From NCBI GenBank assembly GCA_003512955.1, contig DOTG01000026.1, forward strand, positions 594,032 to 658,031: DNA of 64,000 nt, read 5' to 3'. Made by a program: the position numbers and the translations under genes. Positions 35,007 through 43,857 of the stretch are shown piece by piece; the stretch's first letter is position 1, and every line of letters starts with the position of its first letter. The stretch comes from Marinilabiliales bacterium. Lineage in GTDB: Bacteria; Bacteroidota; Bacteroidia; Bacteroidales; SZUA-534. The notes beneath the pieces are model-generated. The model worked only from the letters and a program-made list of their open reading frames with translations, was not told where the DNA came from and ran no database searches.

Positions 35007-35984
35007 TTATTCAAAGGGATAGATTATTCCCATTTCATTGCGCAGGGCATCCATTAATTCGACCATTTGCAGCGACCTGCTCAGTGGCATCACATGGCTC
35101 TCGTGTTTTTTTGCAAGCAGCATTTCATTCACATGGCTGGCCTCGTGGCAATAGCCCCAACTGGAGGTACCATCAACAAAACCTTCGCTAGCCCCATTAG
35201 TAAATACATCTACCTTTTTCGATTTCCAAAATTCGGGAATCTCAATCCGTCCATGCTCCCCATAAACCATCCCCCGGTTTTGCAGTGAAGTGGTAACACT
35301 GCTTGCCAATTGCGCGATGGTTCCATTGGCATATTTAATCTGGATGGCATTCGTTACATCAATTCCTGTAGCGCTTTTTACCGCTTGCACTTGAAATGAT
35401 TCTATCTCCGATTGTGCCACCATTTGTGCAAAAGTTAAAGGATAAATGCCAATATCGAGCAATGCCCCGCCGGCCAATCCGGGGTTGTACAACCGTCCGT
35501 TTGGATCGGCATTCCCGATAAAACCAAATTCGGCTTGAATCAACGTTATTTTTCCAATACGGTTTTCTGAAATCCAGTCCATCATTTGACGGATCGAAGG
35601 AATGAAAGCCGTCCATAGGGCTTCCATGAGGAAAAGGTTTTTCTCGTTGGCCTTGGTTATGAGTATCCGAAGTTGTTGGGCATTTACGGTGATGGGTTTT
35701 TCACAGAGGACGTGTTTCCCATATTCAAAACACATCAACGTGTGTTCAAAATGGAAATTATGTGGCGTGGCGATGTAAACCACATCAATGGTTGGGTCTT
35801 TCAGCATTTCATGGTAACTGCCATAACTCTTTTGAACCCGGTATTTTGCCGCCAACCCGGATGATTTTTGAATATCACGTGAGGCAACCGCAACCACTTT
35901 CCCATTTTCTACAAAAGCAAAATCGCTTACAAACTTTTCGGCAATTTTACCCGCACCCAAAATTCCCCAATTGATAGTACCCAT
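35007..35984 (-). CDS. Gfo/Idh/MocA family oxidoreductase
   Basis: This NAD(P)-dependent dehydrogenase, probably acting on a sugar or inositol-like compound, is cytosolic. The 325 residues hold an N-terminal Rossmann domain with G-I-L-G-A-G-K-I-A at 8-16, the family motif C-E-K-P-I-T at about 95-100, and the second domain with GGALLDIGIYPLTFAQ near 170-185, which carries the catalytic D-I-G-I-Y pattern of the trans-1,2-dihydrodiol dehydrogenase-like branch. No signal peptide is present, so it is not one of the exported Tat members. A -7-like TATTTTTA lies about 25-35 bases before the start on the minus strand. The substrate cannot be told from sequence, and no sugar genes adjoin it. Confidence 0.9.
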   Translation of the reverse strand: MGTINWGILGAGKIAEKFVSDFAFVENGKVVAVASRDIQKSSGLAAKYRVQKSYGSYHEMLKDPTIDVVYIATPHNFHFEHTLMCFEYGKHVLCEKPITVNAQQLRILITKANEKNLFLMEALWTAFIPSIRQMMDWISENRIGKITLIQAEFGFIGNADPNGRLYNPGLAGGALLDIGIYPLTFAQMVAQSEIESFQVQAVKSATGIDVTNAIQIKYANGTIAQLASSVTTSLQNRGMVYGEHGRIEIPEFWKSKKVDVFTNGASEGFVDGTSSWGYCHEASHVNEMLLAKKHESHVMPLSRSLQMVELMDALRNEMGIIYPFE

Positions 35985-36115
35985 GATAGTTACTTTAATT
36001 TGTTCGGAGGATAAAAATACGAATAATTAAATTAGCTCTATAAGTTCTAAAAAATGGATACCTTTACTTCCGATACAAATCTGGAAAAATCATAAAATAC
36101 TATCACTGTTTTTGC

Positions 36116-36967
36116 ATGGGCCGTAAGAATTTTTTAAAAAAACCCTATCCTTTTAATGACGATTTGAAACGAAATACCAAACTGATATTTTTCATCAGTA
36201 TCGGTATTTTTGTATTTCTGTTGCTTTTTCAACCTATTGATATCAATGCGTTGCCCAGCCGTCAAAAAATTTACTTAATCATGGGTCTCGGGATAATTAC
36301 ATTCCTGTCGCTAAGCCTCAACCTTTTGATTTTACCCAGTTTGTTGCCACGGATATTTTTAAAACGGGAATGGATTGTCTGGAAAGAAATTCTTTGGAAC
36401 CTGTGGATATTATTTACCATTGCATTAGGCTACATGCTCTCTTATAAAATGTTAGGGATTCTTGAGTTCGACCTCAAAATGGTGCTGAAGCTTCTCTTAA
36501 TCGCCATTGTTCCTTTAACGCTTCTTATCGTCTTTAATCAGGATCGTTTGCTAAGGCTGCATTTAAAAACAGCCAACGAAATGAACGCGTTATTGAAAGA
36601 AAGCAAAAGTGAAGCGGACAAATTGATTCATTTTGATTCAGAATACCAAAAAGACAAGCTCTCCATTAAAGTAAAGCTGTTATTGCTCATCCGCAGTGCC
36701 GATAATTATATTGAGGTATTTTGGATGGATGGCACAACCATCAAAAACCAACTCATCCGGAGCAGTTTGACTCGTGCACAGGAGCTCTTGAATGAATACA
36801 GCTACATTTTCAAATGCCACCGATCGTATTTGGTGAACATTCATTTTATAGAACGGGTGGAAGGGAATTCCCAAGGATATCGCCTCTTTATTGAGAATAT
36901 CGATTTTGAGATTCCCATTTCAAAAAACTCGGTTACGCAACTAAAAGAACACATCCGTAGTTTGTAA
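36116..36967 (+). CDS. membrane-bound LytTR-family regulator
   Basis: This 283-residue protein has a membrane part and a DNA-binding LytTR domain in one chain. N-terminal KKPYPFNDDLKRN (8-20) is characteristic of this Bacteroidota group. Four membrane segments lie at about 24-40, 51-75, 93-115 and 124-143. A short linker leads to LytTR at about 178-283, with ILLLIRSADNYIEVFW-like start and the later FKCHRSYLVNIHFIERVEG, which is the canonical CHRSYLVN motif. Such proteins usually work without a partner kinase or with a nearby LytS-like kinase; none is in the window. Upstream, TTTTTG ends two bases before the ATG, too close for a promoter, so no clear promoter is visible. Confidence 0.88.
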   Translation: MGRKNFLKKPYPFNDDLKRNTKLIFFISIGIFVFLLLFQPIDINALPSRQKIYLIMGLGIITFLSLSLNLLILPSLLPRIFLKREWIVWKEILWNLWILFTIALGYMLSYKMLGILEFDLKMVLKLLLIAIVPLTLLIVFNQDRLLRLHLKTANEMNALLKESKSEADKLIHFDSEYQKDKLSIKVKLLLLIRSADNYIEVFWMDGTTIKNQLIRSSLTRAQELLNEYSYIFKCHRSYLVNIHFIERVEGNSQGYRLFIENIDFEIPISKNSVTQLKEHIRSL

Positions 36968-37284
36968 GTCAATTGTTTTTTTCTCCGTCCCCTTTTAGCT
37001 TCCATTCTTTGTAAAAATTGTCCAATCCGGGTACTTTTTGAATAAAAAAAGCATGCTGCATAAATCCATTTCCATGATTTTTTAAGACTTTCACCCCTAT
37101 ATACCGATTTTAATCCCCGAAATAGGATTTTATCCCTTTTTTCTACCATTACTTCCCAGATTTTAATTTCTCCCTTTGCTTAACAATACTTTTGAGGGAA
37201 CAACCGGAAACACCTTTTTTAGAAACATCGTTATGATGCTAAAATGAGGTACTCCAATTATAAAAATATTAAATCCAAAGTAGG
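36968..37284. other. gene-free stretch
   Basis: No gene or clear promoter is seen in these 317 bases. The sequence is A/T-rich with several C-runs. Confidence 0.4.
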
Positions 37285-38415
37285 ATGAGACCATTAAAAA
37301 TTGGGGATTTAGAGATAAAAATCCCAATCATTCAGGGAGGCATGGGCGTGGCAATTTCATTGTCGGGTTTGGCCTCAGCAGTAGCAAACCAAGGCGGAAT
37401 CGGGGTTATTTCGGCTGCCGGAATCGGCATGCGGGAACCTGGTTTTGAAAAAAACCTCCGTCAAGCCAACAGGAATGCCTTAATACGCGAAATACAAACT
37501 GCCAGAAAGAAATCAAACGGTGTTATCGGTGTCAACCTGATGGTAGCCCTTTCAGATTATGATGAACTTTTAAAAATAGCCGTTGAAGAAAAGGTAGATT
37601 TGGTTTTTATGGGAGCCGGCCTTCCGTTAAAACTGCCTGAATTTGTATTCGAACAAGGTTTTGAAAATATACACACCAAATTTGTGCCTAAGGTCTCATC
37701 GGCCAAAGCTGCTAAATTGGTTTTTCAATACTGGCATCAAAAATTCAATCACATTCCCGATGCAGTAGTGGTTGAAGGCCCTTTGGCCGGAGGCCATTTA
37801 GGGTTCAGCATGAAAGAACTGACAGAAAATCCGGTTCCTTTGAGCGAACTCATCAAAGAAACCGTAGCCGCCATGATTCCCTTTGAGGAATTATACCACA
37901 AAAGCATTCCGGTAATCGCGGCTGGAGGAATTTACACCGGTTCTGACATTGTGTCCATATTTGAAGCAGGGGCTAAAGCTGTAAAAATGGGAACCCGCTT
38001 TGTAGCTACCCATGAATGTGATGCCGATTTGGCATTTAAAGAAAGTTATTTAAACAGCATAAAAGAAGATATTTTATTGATTAATAGCCCTGTTGGGTTG
38101 CCCGGCCGTGTAATTAACAGCGATTTTGTTCAACAAATCAAACGGGGCGAAACCAAACCTTTCAAATGCCCTTGGAAATGCTTAAAGAATTGCGATTACA
38201 AACAGGTACCCTATTGCATCTCAAAGGTGTTGCTCAATTCAGCCCAAGGGAAGATGGATATTGGTTTTGCTTTTGCCGGGGCCAATGCTTTCCGGGTGAA
38301 TAAAATTGTAAGCGTAAAAGAACTTTTCGATGAACTGATTTCGGAATACGAACACGCTCTGGAATTGAAAAAACATCAAAACAGCTTTGCATCAGCCATT
38401 CGAATAGCTGTGTAA
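37285..38415 (+). CDS. nitronate monooxygenase-like flavoprotein with a Cys cluster
   Basis: This 376-residue FMN-dependent TIM-barrel enzyme belongs to the nitronate monooxygenase/FabK superfamily. Typical parts are IIQGGMGVAISLSGLASAV near 12-30, VVEGPLAGGHLGF near 162-174 (with the family histidine), and AAGGIYTGSDIV near 213 followed by GAKAVKMGTRFVAT, the phosphate-binding end of the barrel. An additional stretch near 293-312 holds four cysteines spaced C-x3-C-x3-C-x7-C (KCPWKCLKNC, then VPYC). This type occurs in anaerobes and could bind a metal or iron-sulfur group. The family can oxidise nitronates or reduce enoyl-ACP; the sequence does not decide. It shares a bidirectional terminator with trxA. 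Confidence 0.88.
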   Translation: MRPLKIGDLEIKIPIIQGGMGVAISLSGLASAVANQGGIGVISAAGIGMREPGFEKNLRQANRNALIREIQTARKKSNGVIGVNLMVALSDYDELLKIAVEEKVDLVFMGAGLPLKLPEFVFEQGFENIHTKFVPKVSSAKAAKLVFQYWHQKFNHIPDAVVVEGPLAGGHLGFSMKELTENPVPLSELIKETVAAMIPFEELYHKSIPVIAAGGIYTGSDIVSIFEAGAKAVKMGTRFVATHECDADLAFKESYLNSIKEDILLINSPVGLPGRVINSDFVQQIKRGETKPFKCPWKCLKNCDYKQVPYCISKVLLNSAQGKMDIGFAFAGANAFRVNKIVSVKELFDELISEYEHALELKKHQNSFASAIRIAV

Positions 38416-38426
38416 ATTAAGAACAA

Positions 38427-38460
38427 AAAACCCCAGCTGCACGAAGCAACATGGGGTTTT
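38427..38460. terminator. bidirectional terminator between the flavoprotein gene and trxA
   Basis: Arms AAAACCCCA (38427-38435) and TGGGGTTTT (38452-38460) have A-runs on one side and T-runs on the other, so both convergent transcripts can end here. Confidence 0.8.
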
Positions 38461-38490
38461 CACTCCTTATCCTGTGCAAATCAAAAAAAA

Positions 38491-38847
38491 TTATTCTACA
38501 TTAAATACATCTTTAAACGCTTTTTTGAATGTCTCTTTAGGAAGTGCACCCATGGCCATTTGTGGTTGCCCGTCTTTAGGAACAAACAATAACGAAGGGA
38601 TGCTTTGAATGCCAAACATTCCAGCCAATTCACGCTGATCTTCAGTATCTACTTTATAGACATCCACTTTTCCTTGGTATTCTTTCGACAGCTCTTCTAA
38701 AATAGGTGCTACCATTTTGCATGGCCCACACCAATCGGCATAAAAATCAATGATGCAAGGTAACTCGCCCTCAAACTTCCACTCCTGATTTTTTTCATAG
38801 TTGAAGACTTTTTCTTTAAAAGTTTCTTGTGTTAAGTACTCAATCAT
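38491..38847 (-). CDS. trxA: thioredoxin
   Basis: This 118-residue cytosolic disulfide reductase has active-site W-C40-G-P-C43-K, the conserved cis-proline segment S-I-P-S-L (near 88) and buried Asp in IDFYADW. There is an N-terminal extension of about ten residues compared with E. coli thioredoxin, usual for Bacteroidota (YEKNQEWKFEGELP). No signal peptide is present. It stands alone on the minus strand with a shared terminator. It would be reduced by a thioredoxin reductase, which is not in the window. Confidence 0.96.
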   Translation of the reverse strand: MIEYLTQETFKEKVFNYEKNQEWKFEGELPCIIDFYADWCGPCKMVAPILEELSKEYQGKVDVYKVDTEDQRELAGMFGIQSIPSLLFVPKDGQPQMAMGALPKETFKKAFKDVFNVE

Positions 38848-38987
38848 GATGATATAATTTTAGTTTATTTCTAATTACATATTCAATTATGTAGATATGT
38901 TACAATAAGTGTGCCATTTTTCCATTTTTCAATAACCGATTTATAGGAGAATAATAGCATTTATAACAACTTGCGTTCAAAAACGTT

Positions 38988-38995
38988 TAATTTTG
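38988..38995 (+). promoter_or_regulatory. -7 box upstream of the tRNA nucleotidyltransferase gene
   Basis: TAATTTTG matches TAnnTTTG. It lies 25 bases before the ATG at 39021; a TTG at 38971 is a weak -33 candidate at short spacing. Confidence 0.5.
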
Positions 38996-39020
38996 CACGA
39001 ATAAATACCGAAAAGCTAGC

Positions 39021-40430
39021 ATGGAGCAATCACTTAACCATATTGTTTTTAAAAAAGTAAGCGAAGTTTGCCAGACCAATGAACTAAAAGCCTTTGTTAT
39101 TGGTGGCTTTGTGCGTGATTTATTGCTTCATCGCCCATCGAAAGACATTGATATTGTAACCGAAGGCAGTGGCATTGAATTTGCACAAAAAGTAGCCCGG
39201 TTATTAGACCCAAAAATCAAAGTCAACGTTTTTAAAAATTTTGGTACGGCCATGTTCCGCTACCGTGATTTGGAAATTGAATTCGTGGGAGCCCGCAAAG
39301 AATCGTACCAACGCGATTCGCGGAAACCGATTGTGGAAGATGGCTCCCTGGAAGACGATCAAAAACGGCGCGATTTTACCATTAATGCGTTGGCGTTAAG
39401 TTTACATCCTGACAATTTTGGGGATTTGATCGATCCTTTTAATGGCAAGCAGGATTTGCAGGATAAAACTCTCCGGACCCCATTAAACCCTGATACCACC
39501 TACTCCGACGATCCGTTACGGATGCTCCGTGCCATCCGGTTTGCCTGCCAACTCGATTTTACAATTGAACAGGAATCGTTTGCCGCCATTGAGCGGAATG
39601 CCTACCGGATTGAGATTATTTCGTATGAACGCATTAACGAGGAGCTCAACAAAATAATGATGTGTGCCAAGCCCGGCGTGGGTTTTAAATTGCTCCAGAA
39701 ATCGGGCCTGTTGAAACTTATTTTTCCAGAACTGGAGGCTATGAAAGGTGTGGAAGACGTTCAGGGACACAAGCACAAAGACAATTTTTACCATACCCTG
39801 CAAGTGCTTGATAATATCTGCCAAAATACCGACAACCTTTGGCTCCGGTGGTCGGCCTTGCTGCACGATATTGCCAAACCCCGCACCAAAAAGTACATTC
39901 AGGGGCAGGGTTGGACCTTTCACGGACATGAATTTATTGGCAGTAAAATGGTTCCCCACATCTTTAAAAACCTGAAGTTGCCCTTGAACGAAAAGATGAA
40001 GTATGTGCAAAAGATGGTGGGTTTGCACATGCGCCCTATTGTTTTGGCTCAAGAGGTAGTTACCGACAGCGCTGTGCGGAGGTTGCTTTTTGAGGCCGGA
40101 AATGATGTGGACGATTTGATGGTGCTTTGTGATGCCGACATTACCTCGAAAAATCCCGACAAAGTGTCAAAATATTTGGACAATTACCAGTTGGTACGCC
40201 GAAAATTGAAGGAGGTGGAGGAAAAAGACCGTTTACGAAATTGGCAACCGCCTATTTCAGGGGAATTGATTATGGAGGTTTTTGGGCTTACTCCATGTGC
40301 ACAGGTTGGGATAATTAAAGATGCCATTAAGGAAGCCATTTTGGATGGGGAAATTGGCAACAACTATGAAGAGGCCTATGAACGGATGCTTATCAAAGGT
40401 AAGAAGTTAGGGCTTAAACGGTTGAGATAA
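39021..40430 (+). CDS. tRNA nucleotidyltransferase / poly(A) polymerase family protein with HD domain
   Basis: This 469-residue class II nucleotidyltransferase probably adds or repairs the CCA end of tRNAs, needed here because the visible tRNA gene lacks an encoded CCA. The N-terminal catalytic domain has FVIGGFVRDLLLHR near 25-38 followed by DIDIV (catalytic Asp pair). RRDFTINALAL lies near 117, DPLRMLRAIRFACQ near 162-175 (base-recognition helix region) and ERINEELNKIM near 200. A C-terminal HD domain spans about 240-370 with the H-D pair in LLHDIAKP and a metal-binding HGHEF. This arrangement is common in Bacteroidota. Whether it also makes poly(A) tails cannot be told. Confidence 0.93.
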   Translation: MEQSLNHIVFKKVSEVCQTNELKAFVIGGFVRDLLLHRPSKDIDIVTEGSGIEFAQKVARLLDPKIKVNVFKNFGTAMFRYRDLEIEFVGARKESYQRDSRKPIVEDGSLEDDQKRRDFTINALALSLHPDNFGDLIDPFNGKQDLQDKTLRTPLNPDTTYSDDPLRMLRAIRFACQLDFTIEQESFAAIERNAYRIEIISYERINEELNKIMMCAKPGVGFKLLQKSGLLKLIFPELEAMKGVEDVQGHKHKDNFYHTLQVLDNICQNTDNLWLRWSALLHDIAKPRTKKYIQGQGWTFHGHEFIGSKMVPHIFKNLKLPLNEKMKYVQKMVGLHMRPIVLAQEVVTDSAVRRLLFEAGNDVDDLMVLCDADITSKNPDKVSKYLDNYQLVRRKLKEVEEKDRLRNWQPPISGELIMEVFGLTPCAQVGIIKDAIKEAILDGEIGNNYEEAYERMLIKGKKLGLKRLR

Positions 40431-40442
40431 TTCCAGCCTCCC

Positions 40443-40913
40443 CTATTTATCCGCTATTCTTTTTCTTTTCAATTCCCTGTTAAGGTAGAGCTGGAATAGT
40501 TCTTCTGTGGTAATTACCTGATTGAATCCTTTATTTGAAATTCCATTGATCAATTGCTTATCACCAGACCAAAGCTTACATCGAAACTGAATTGATAAAC
40601 CGACAAAAAGTAAGTCATCCGGATCAATATCTTTTGTTAATTCATCGGCCTTTTGGTAAATGTCGGCATTTATTAGTAACTGATTTACAAATCGGATTTT
40701 TGATTTTATCAATCCGTAAATTTTAAAATATTCAGATTGACTCAATCCACTTATCTTTAATATTTTATCCTCGTGACATTCTATTTCATCTTTTAATTGC
40801 TCAATGGATAAAAAAGTAAAATATTTTGAGCCATTTAATATGATTTGCCCTATCGGGCTTTCAGGATTGAGAATTGCGCTGAAAACAATATTGGTATCAA
40901 TAACAAATCTCAT
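40443..40913 (-). CDS. PIN-domain toxin (VapC-like)
   Basis: This 156-residue putative ribonuclease toxin of a type II pair has the acidic PIN residues in order: D6 in F-V-I-D-T-N, E44 or D43 in the L-K-D-E-I region, D97-D98 (DPDDLLFVGL) and D116 (WSGDKQL). Together they bind the metal that cuts RNA. This is the branch annotated as PIN family putative toxin component, whose members are longer than classic VapC. The preceding gene, 12 bases upstream, encodes a 65-residue partner. Base composition is AT-rich beside GC-richer neighbours, suggesting a transferred cassette. It ends 12 bases from the stop of the convergent nucleotidyltransferase gene. Confidence 0.85.
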   Translation of the reverse strand: MRFVIDTNIVFSAILNPESPIGQIILNGSKYFTFLSIEQLKDEIECHEDKILKISGLSQSEYFKIYGLIKSKIRFVNQLLINADIYQKADELTKDIDPDDLLFVGLSIQFRCKLWSGDKQLINGISNKGFNQVITTEELFQLYLNRELKRKRIADK

Positions 40914-40925
40914 GTTTAGAAATTA

Positions 40926-41123
40926 TCATCGGTTTTTTCTAGCTTTTTCCATCATCGAACGATTAACCTCTTTCGCTAAATCGTCAATATCTTTTTGTTT
41001 TGCTTTTGACTTAGACACCAATTCTTTATATTCTAAATAGTCAAGCATGTCTTGTAAATCAGAAGTGTTTGTTTTTGGAGATAATCTCACCAAAATTTCA
41101 TTTTTTGTCCGCTCAACAATCAT
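40926..41123 (-). CDS. antitoxin partner of the PIN toxin
   Basis: This 65-residue charged protein has a short beta-strand start (KNEILVRLS, residues 7-15), which suits a ribbon-type DNA-binding or dimerising part, then a helical lysine- and glutamate-rich tail expected to wrap the toxin. The stop lies 12 bases before the PIN gene, giving the antitoxin-first order of type II operons. Family members are poorly conserved, so the call rests on position, size and shape. A double promoter-like box lies just upstream. Confidence 0.7.
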   Translation of the reverse strand: MIVERTKNEILVRLSPKTNTSDLQDMLDYLEYKELVSKSKAKQKDIDDLAKEVNRSMMEKARKNR

Positions 41124-41139
41124 TTTTTCAGAATTTTCT

Positions 41140-41155
41140 CAAAGATACAAATTTA
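41140..41155 (-). promoter_or_regulatory. tandem -7 boxes of the PIN toxin-antitoxin operon
   Basis: On the minus strand TAAATTTG (41148-41155) and TATCTTTG (41140-41147) follow each other directly; both match TAnnTTTG. The ATG lies 16 bases further on. Confidence 0.55.
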
Positions 41156-41254
41156 AAGCAATATTATCTGAAAGAATTAATTCAGCCGCCTGTTACTATA
41201 CACTGTTTTTAATGCTTCAAAAAGCAACTTGAATCGTAAATTTACTTCAACCGC

Positions 41255-42328
41255 TTATTTCTCTAGCAAATCAACAAATACCGGCAGATGATCGGAGAAA
41301 CCTCCCTGGTATTTGAATCCATTAAAGGTTCGGAAAGGTTTTTGGCCTAAGTAGGTATTGTCGGGTTCCAACAAAAAGGGGGCATTAAAAATAATTGCTT
41401 TTTCAGTAGTAGTGTAGGTGCGATTCCCCTTTTGCAGCAATGCCCCGGAAACAATCATCTGATCTAAAATCCCCCAATGCCCCTGAAATTTATGCGAACC
41501 TTGTTGTTTATCGAATTGCAGTGTGTAGGAAAGGTTAACCAATTGTGGTTTTATCAACGAATCGAATGTGGGTTGGGCTCCTAAAGTTTTGATTAAACTT
41601 TCATTGTTTGGTTCATCGTTAAAATCGCCCACCAAAACTATATTGGCATCAGAATTTGCCTGAAAAATTGAATCAACGGTTTTTTTGACAATTGAGGCAA
41701 CAAAAACGCGGTTTTCTTCCGATTCCAACATCCCGCCATAGCGCGAAGGCCAGTGGTTTACAAACAAATGCAACGTGTCGCTATTTGGTAAAAGGCCTTT
41801 GGCATACAAAATATCGCGTGTCAGGCGGCTGGAATTCGGATTTACCACGGGAATGAATTGTGTATGTAAGGGTTCGAATTTTTGGGGCAAATAAAGCAGC
41901 GCAACATCAATGCCCCTAGCATCGGGCGATTCTTTATGGATAATTTTATAACCCACCGGGTAAAGCAACGACTTACCGGTAAGGAATTCCAGCACCTTCC
42001 GGTTTTCAACCTCGCACAACCCAACAAGTTCAGGAGCCTGCCAACCTCCCACCGAAGTAATGACTTTGGCAACCCGGTTGGCTTTTTCATAAAACCGGGA
42101 ATTGATCCAATACCGGACGCCGGTGGGCAAAAATTCCTCATCGTCAATTAAGGAATCGTTTTGGGCATCAAACAAGTTTTCGCAATTGTAAAACAGGATG
42201 CGGGCCAGGTGGGGCGACTCAACCGCTTTTTGCAATTCTTCGGGAAGAAGACCAGGCTGCGCAGCCAACCCTCCATAAAAAAGGAGGAATCCTAAAAATA
42301 AACAATATTTGAACCACCGACTGTTCAT
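41255..42328 (-). CDS. exported endonuclease/exonuclease/phosphatase family protein
   Basis: This 357-residue protein has a signal peptide (residues 1-23, ending LAAQ) and the EEP fold. Motifs are in order: RILFYNCENLFD near 44-55, VGLCEVEN (catalytic Glu) near 100, LFVNHWPSRYGG (His) near 190, VLVGDFNDEPN (Asp, Asn) near 233, and FSDHLPVF (Asp, His) at the end. All metal-binding and catalytic residues are present, so it should be an active metal-dependent phosphoesterase or nuclease in the periplasm or outside the cell. The start overlaps the stop of the upstream gene by four bases (ATGA), so they are translated together. The substrate (nucleic acid or phospholipid) is open. Confidence 0.9.
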   Translation of the reverse strand: MNSRWFKYCLFLGFLLFYGGLAAQPGLLPEELQKAVESPHLARILFYNCENLFDAQNDSLIDDEEFLPTGVRYWINSRFYEKANRVAKVITSVGGWQAPELVGLCEVENRKVLEFLTGKSLLYPVGYKIIHKESPDARGIDVALLYLPQKFEPLHTQFIPVVNPNSSRLTRDILYAKGLLPNSDTLHLFVNHWPSRYGGMLESEENRVFVASIVKKTVDSIFQANSDANIVLVGDFNDEPNNESLIKTLGAQPTFDSLIKPQLVNLSYTLQFDKQQGSHKFQGHWGILDQMIVSGALLQKGNRTYTTTEKAIIFNAPFLLEPDNTYLGQKPFRTFNGFKYQGGFSDHLPVFVDLLEK

Positions 42329-43776
42329 TCCCCTTCAATGCGTTCATAAGCCCCAAGGTCGGGTTTCCCATCTTTCAGCCGGCTGTTTCCTTCTAAATCG
42401 GTAGGAAAATAATTGCTATAGTAGAGCGACCCTTTGTCTTTGGCTGCCGAAAGGGTATCTAAACGGAAATCGCTTTCATAGGTATCCATAAATTTGGGTA
42501 ATGAATCTTTGTGGTGGATGATTGATTTAAAACTATTGGTGTCGCTAACATCGTAGCTTTTTGAAAGTTTCATCAGGCAATGATCAAACACGTAGGTGAA
42601 ACCCGCCTCTTCGGTAGGGTATTTATCAACCACCAATTCGTTTTCGAGGTTGCCGTAAATAATGCAGTTCCCAAAAACCACATTCATAGGATAAACCGTT
42701 GCTTTTTCCTCAAAAATATAATAGTTATTTAAGGCTAATGCTTCATTTTTGCGGGAATCGAAGGTATAATAATTTCCAATAGTTGTATGGTAAAACTCGT
42801 ACGAACCGCCCAACGTAAGAGCAACAGCATAACTACCGCAATTTGCAATTACAGAATTAAAAACAGCCACGGTAGAACTTTGCGCCAACAAACCAATACT
42901 TGACATATTTTTAATAATACTATTACTCAAGATAAGTGTAGGATTTTGACTTTCCCCGGTTAAATCTACCTGAACTCCTTTTACGCCATTTTCAATAATA
43001 GCATGGTCTATCACATTGTCCTTGCTTCCTTGCCAGAATTGAATGCCTCCCGTGAGGTAATTTATACTACTATCCCGATAAACTCCGTACCATTGTCCCG
43101 GGGCAATGCGGTACCATTCATCAAGCCGGTCACCAGAAAAAGAAACAGGTTCTTCAGCAGTTCCCTGAACTTTTAATGTACCTAATACCCATAACGCCGA
43201 TTCATTATGAAAGTGAACCTTTACGCCAGGTTCTATTGTTAACGTACTCACAGAATCTACCAAAATAGAATTATAAATCAAGTAGGGTTTATCGTTTATC
43301 CAGGTGCGGGTATCAATTACCGAGTCGTTATAAAGGTGTACATCTTGCCCATAAGCCACAAGCTTTACCTGCTGCATGTTCCCATTGGTGTAAAACAGCA
43401 CAGAATCTTCAACAACCATGGGAGAATTTACATTTTGGGGGTCAATGGTTACCTCAACAAATATAAAAGCACTATCGTTATCAAGAATTTCATAATCGGA
43501 AATGGCGTGGGTAGATTCTCCATCGATATTCAACCTGAAATTGGAATTTGTCCCCCCACCCAATTGGATGGATGTTTTCAAGGCCTTGTTCTCGTGGTTG
43601 TAAAAGCGGAATTGGAGCGTGGTAGAGCCGATGGTAGTGAAAATGGTATCGAACTGCACCGTGTCGGTTGAAAAAGCAAGCTTTGCTCCGGCATCGGTAG
43701 AAAACTGTTCGGTATCGCGGCAGGAATAACTGAGCAAAGCAAAAAGGCAGACACTAACAATAAAAGATATTCTCAT
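42325..43776 (-). CDS. lipoprotein with a right-handed beta-helix
   Basis: This 483-residue protein has a lipoprotein signal ending at Cys 19 (LSYSC). Residues about 35-140 form a beta-sandwich of the kind that often precedes surface beta-helices (FDTIFTTIGSTTLQFRFYN). Residues about 160-420 carry repeated short strands with N/G turns (for example VDHAIIENGVKG and ILSNSIIKNMSSIGL), as in parallel beta-helices. No polysaccharide-lyase catalytic signature is seen, so it may bind rather than cut. The C-terminus has DKGSLYYSNYFPTDLEGNSRLKDG-like turns and DLGAYE, common in Bacteroidota 'choice-of-anchor' proteins. It is co-translated with the EEP protein after it. Confidence 0.75.
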   Translation of the reverse strand: MRISFIVSVCLFALLSYSCRDTEQFSTDAGAKLAFSTDTVQFDTIFTTIGSTTLQFRFYNHENKALKTSIQLGGGTNSNFRLNIDGESTHAISDYEILDNDSAFIFVEVTIDPQNVNSPMVVEDSVLFYTNGNMQQVKLVAYGQDVHLYNDSVIDTRTWINDKPYLIYNSILVDSVSTLTIEPGVKVHFHNESALWVLGTLKVQGTAEEPVSFSGDRLDEWYRIAPGQWYGVYRDSSINYLTGGIQFWQGSKDNVIDHAIIENGVKGVQVDLTGESQNPTLILSNSIIKNMSSIGLLAQSSTVAVFNSVIANCGSYAVALTLGGSYEFYHTTIGNYYTFDSRKNEALALNNYYIFEEKATVYPMNVVFGNCIIYGNLENELVVDKYPTEEAGFTYVFDHCLMKLSKSYDVSDTNSFKSIIHHKDSLPKFMDTYESDFRLDTLSAAKDKGSLYYSNYFPTDLEGNSRLKDGKPDLGAYERIEGE

Positions 43777-43804
43777 TTAGGTATTTGTTAAATTCTGAAA
43801 TGCA

Positions 43805-43842
43805 AAACGAAGCGATTCAAAAGAAATTGCATCGCTTCGTTT
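43805..43842 (-). terminator. terminator of the GAF/PAS protein gene
   Basis: Perfect 12-base arms AAACGAAGCGAT (43805-43816) and ATCGCTTCGTTT (43831-43842) lie 16 bases after the GAF/PAS gene stop on the minus strand, before the lipoprotein gene. Confidence 0.75.
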
Positions 43843-43857
43843 GGTACTCGTATTTTC

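Noticed and set aside
36107..36114. Promoter -7 box TGTTTTTG before the LytTR gene
   Set aside because: It ends two bases before the ATG, which would put the transcript start inside the gene; the conserved N-terminal KKPYPFNDDLKRN supports the upstream ATG, so the match is probably chance.
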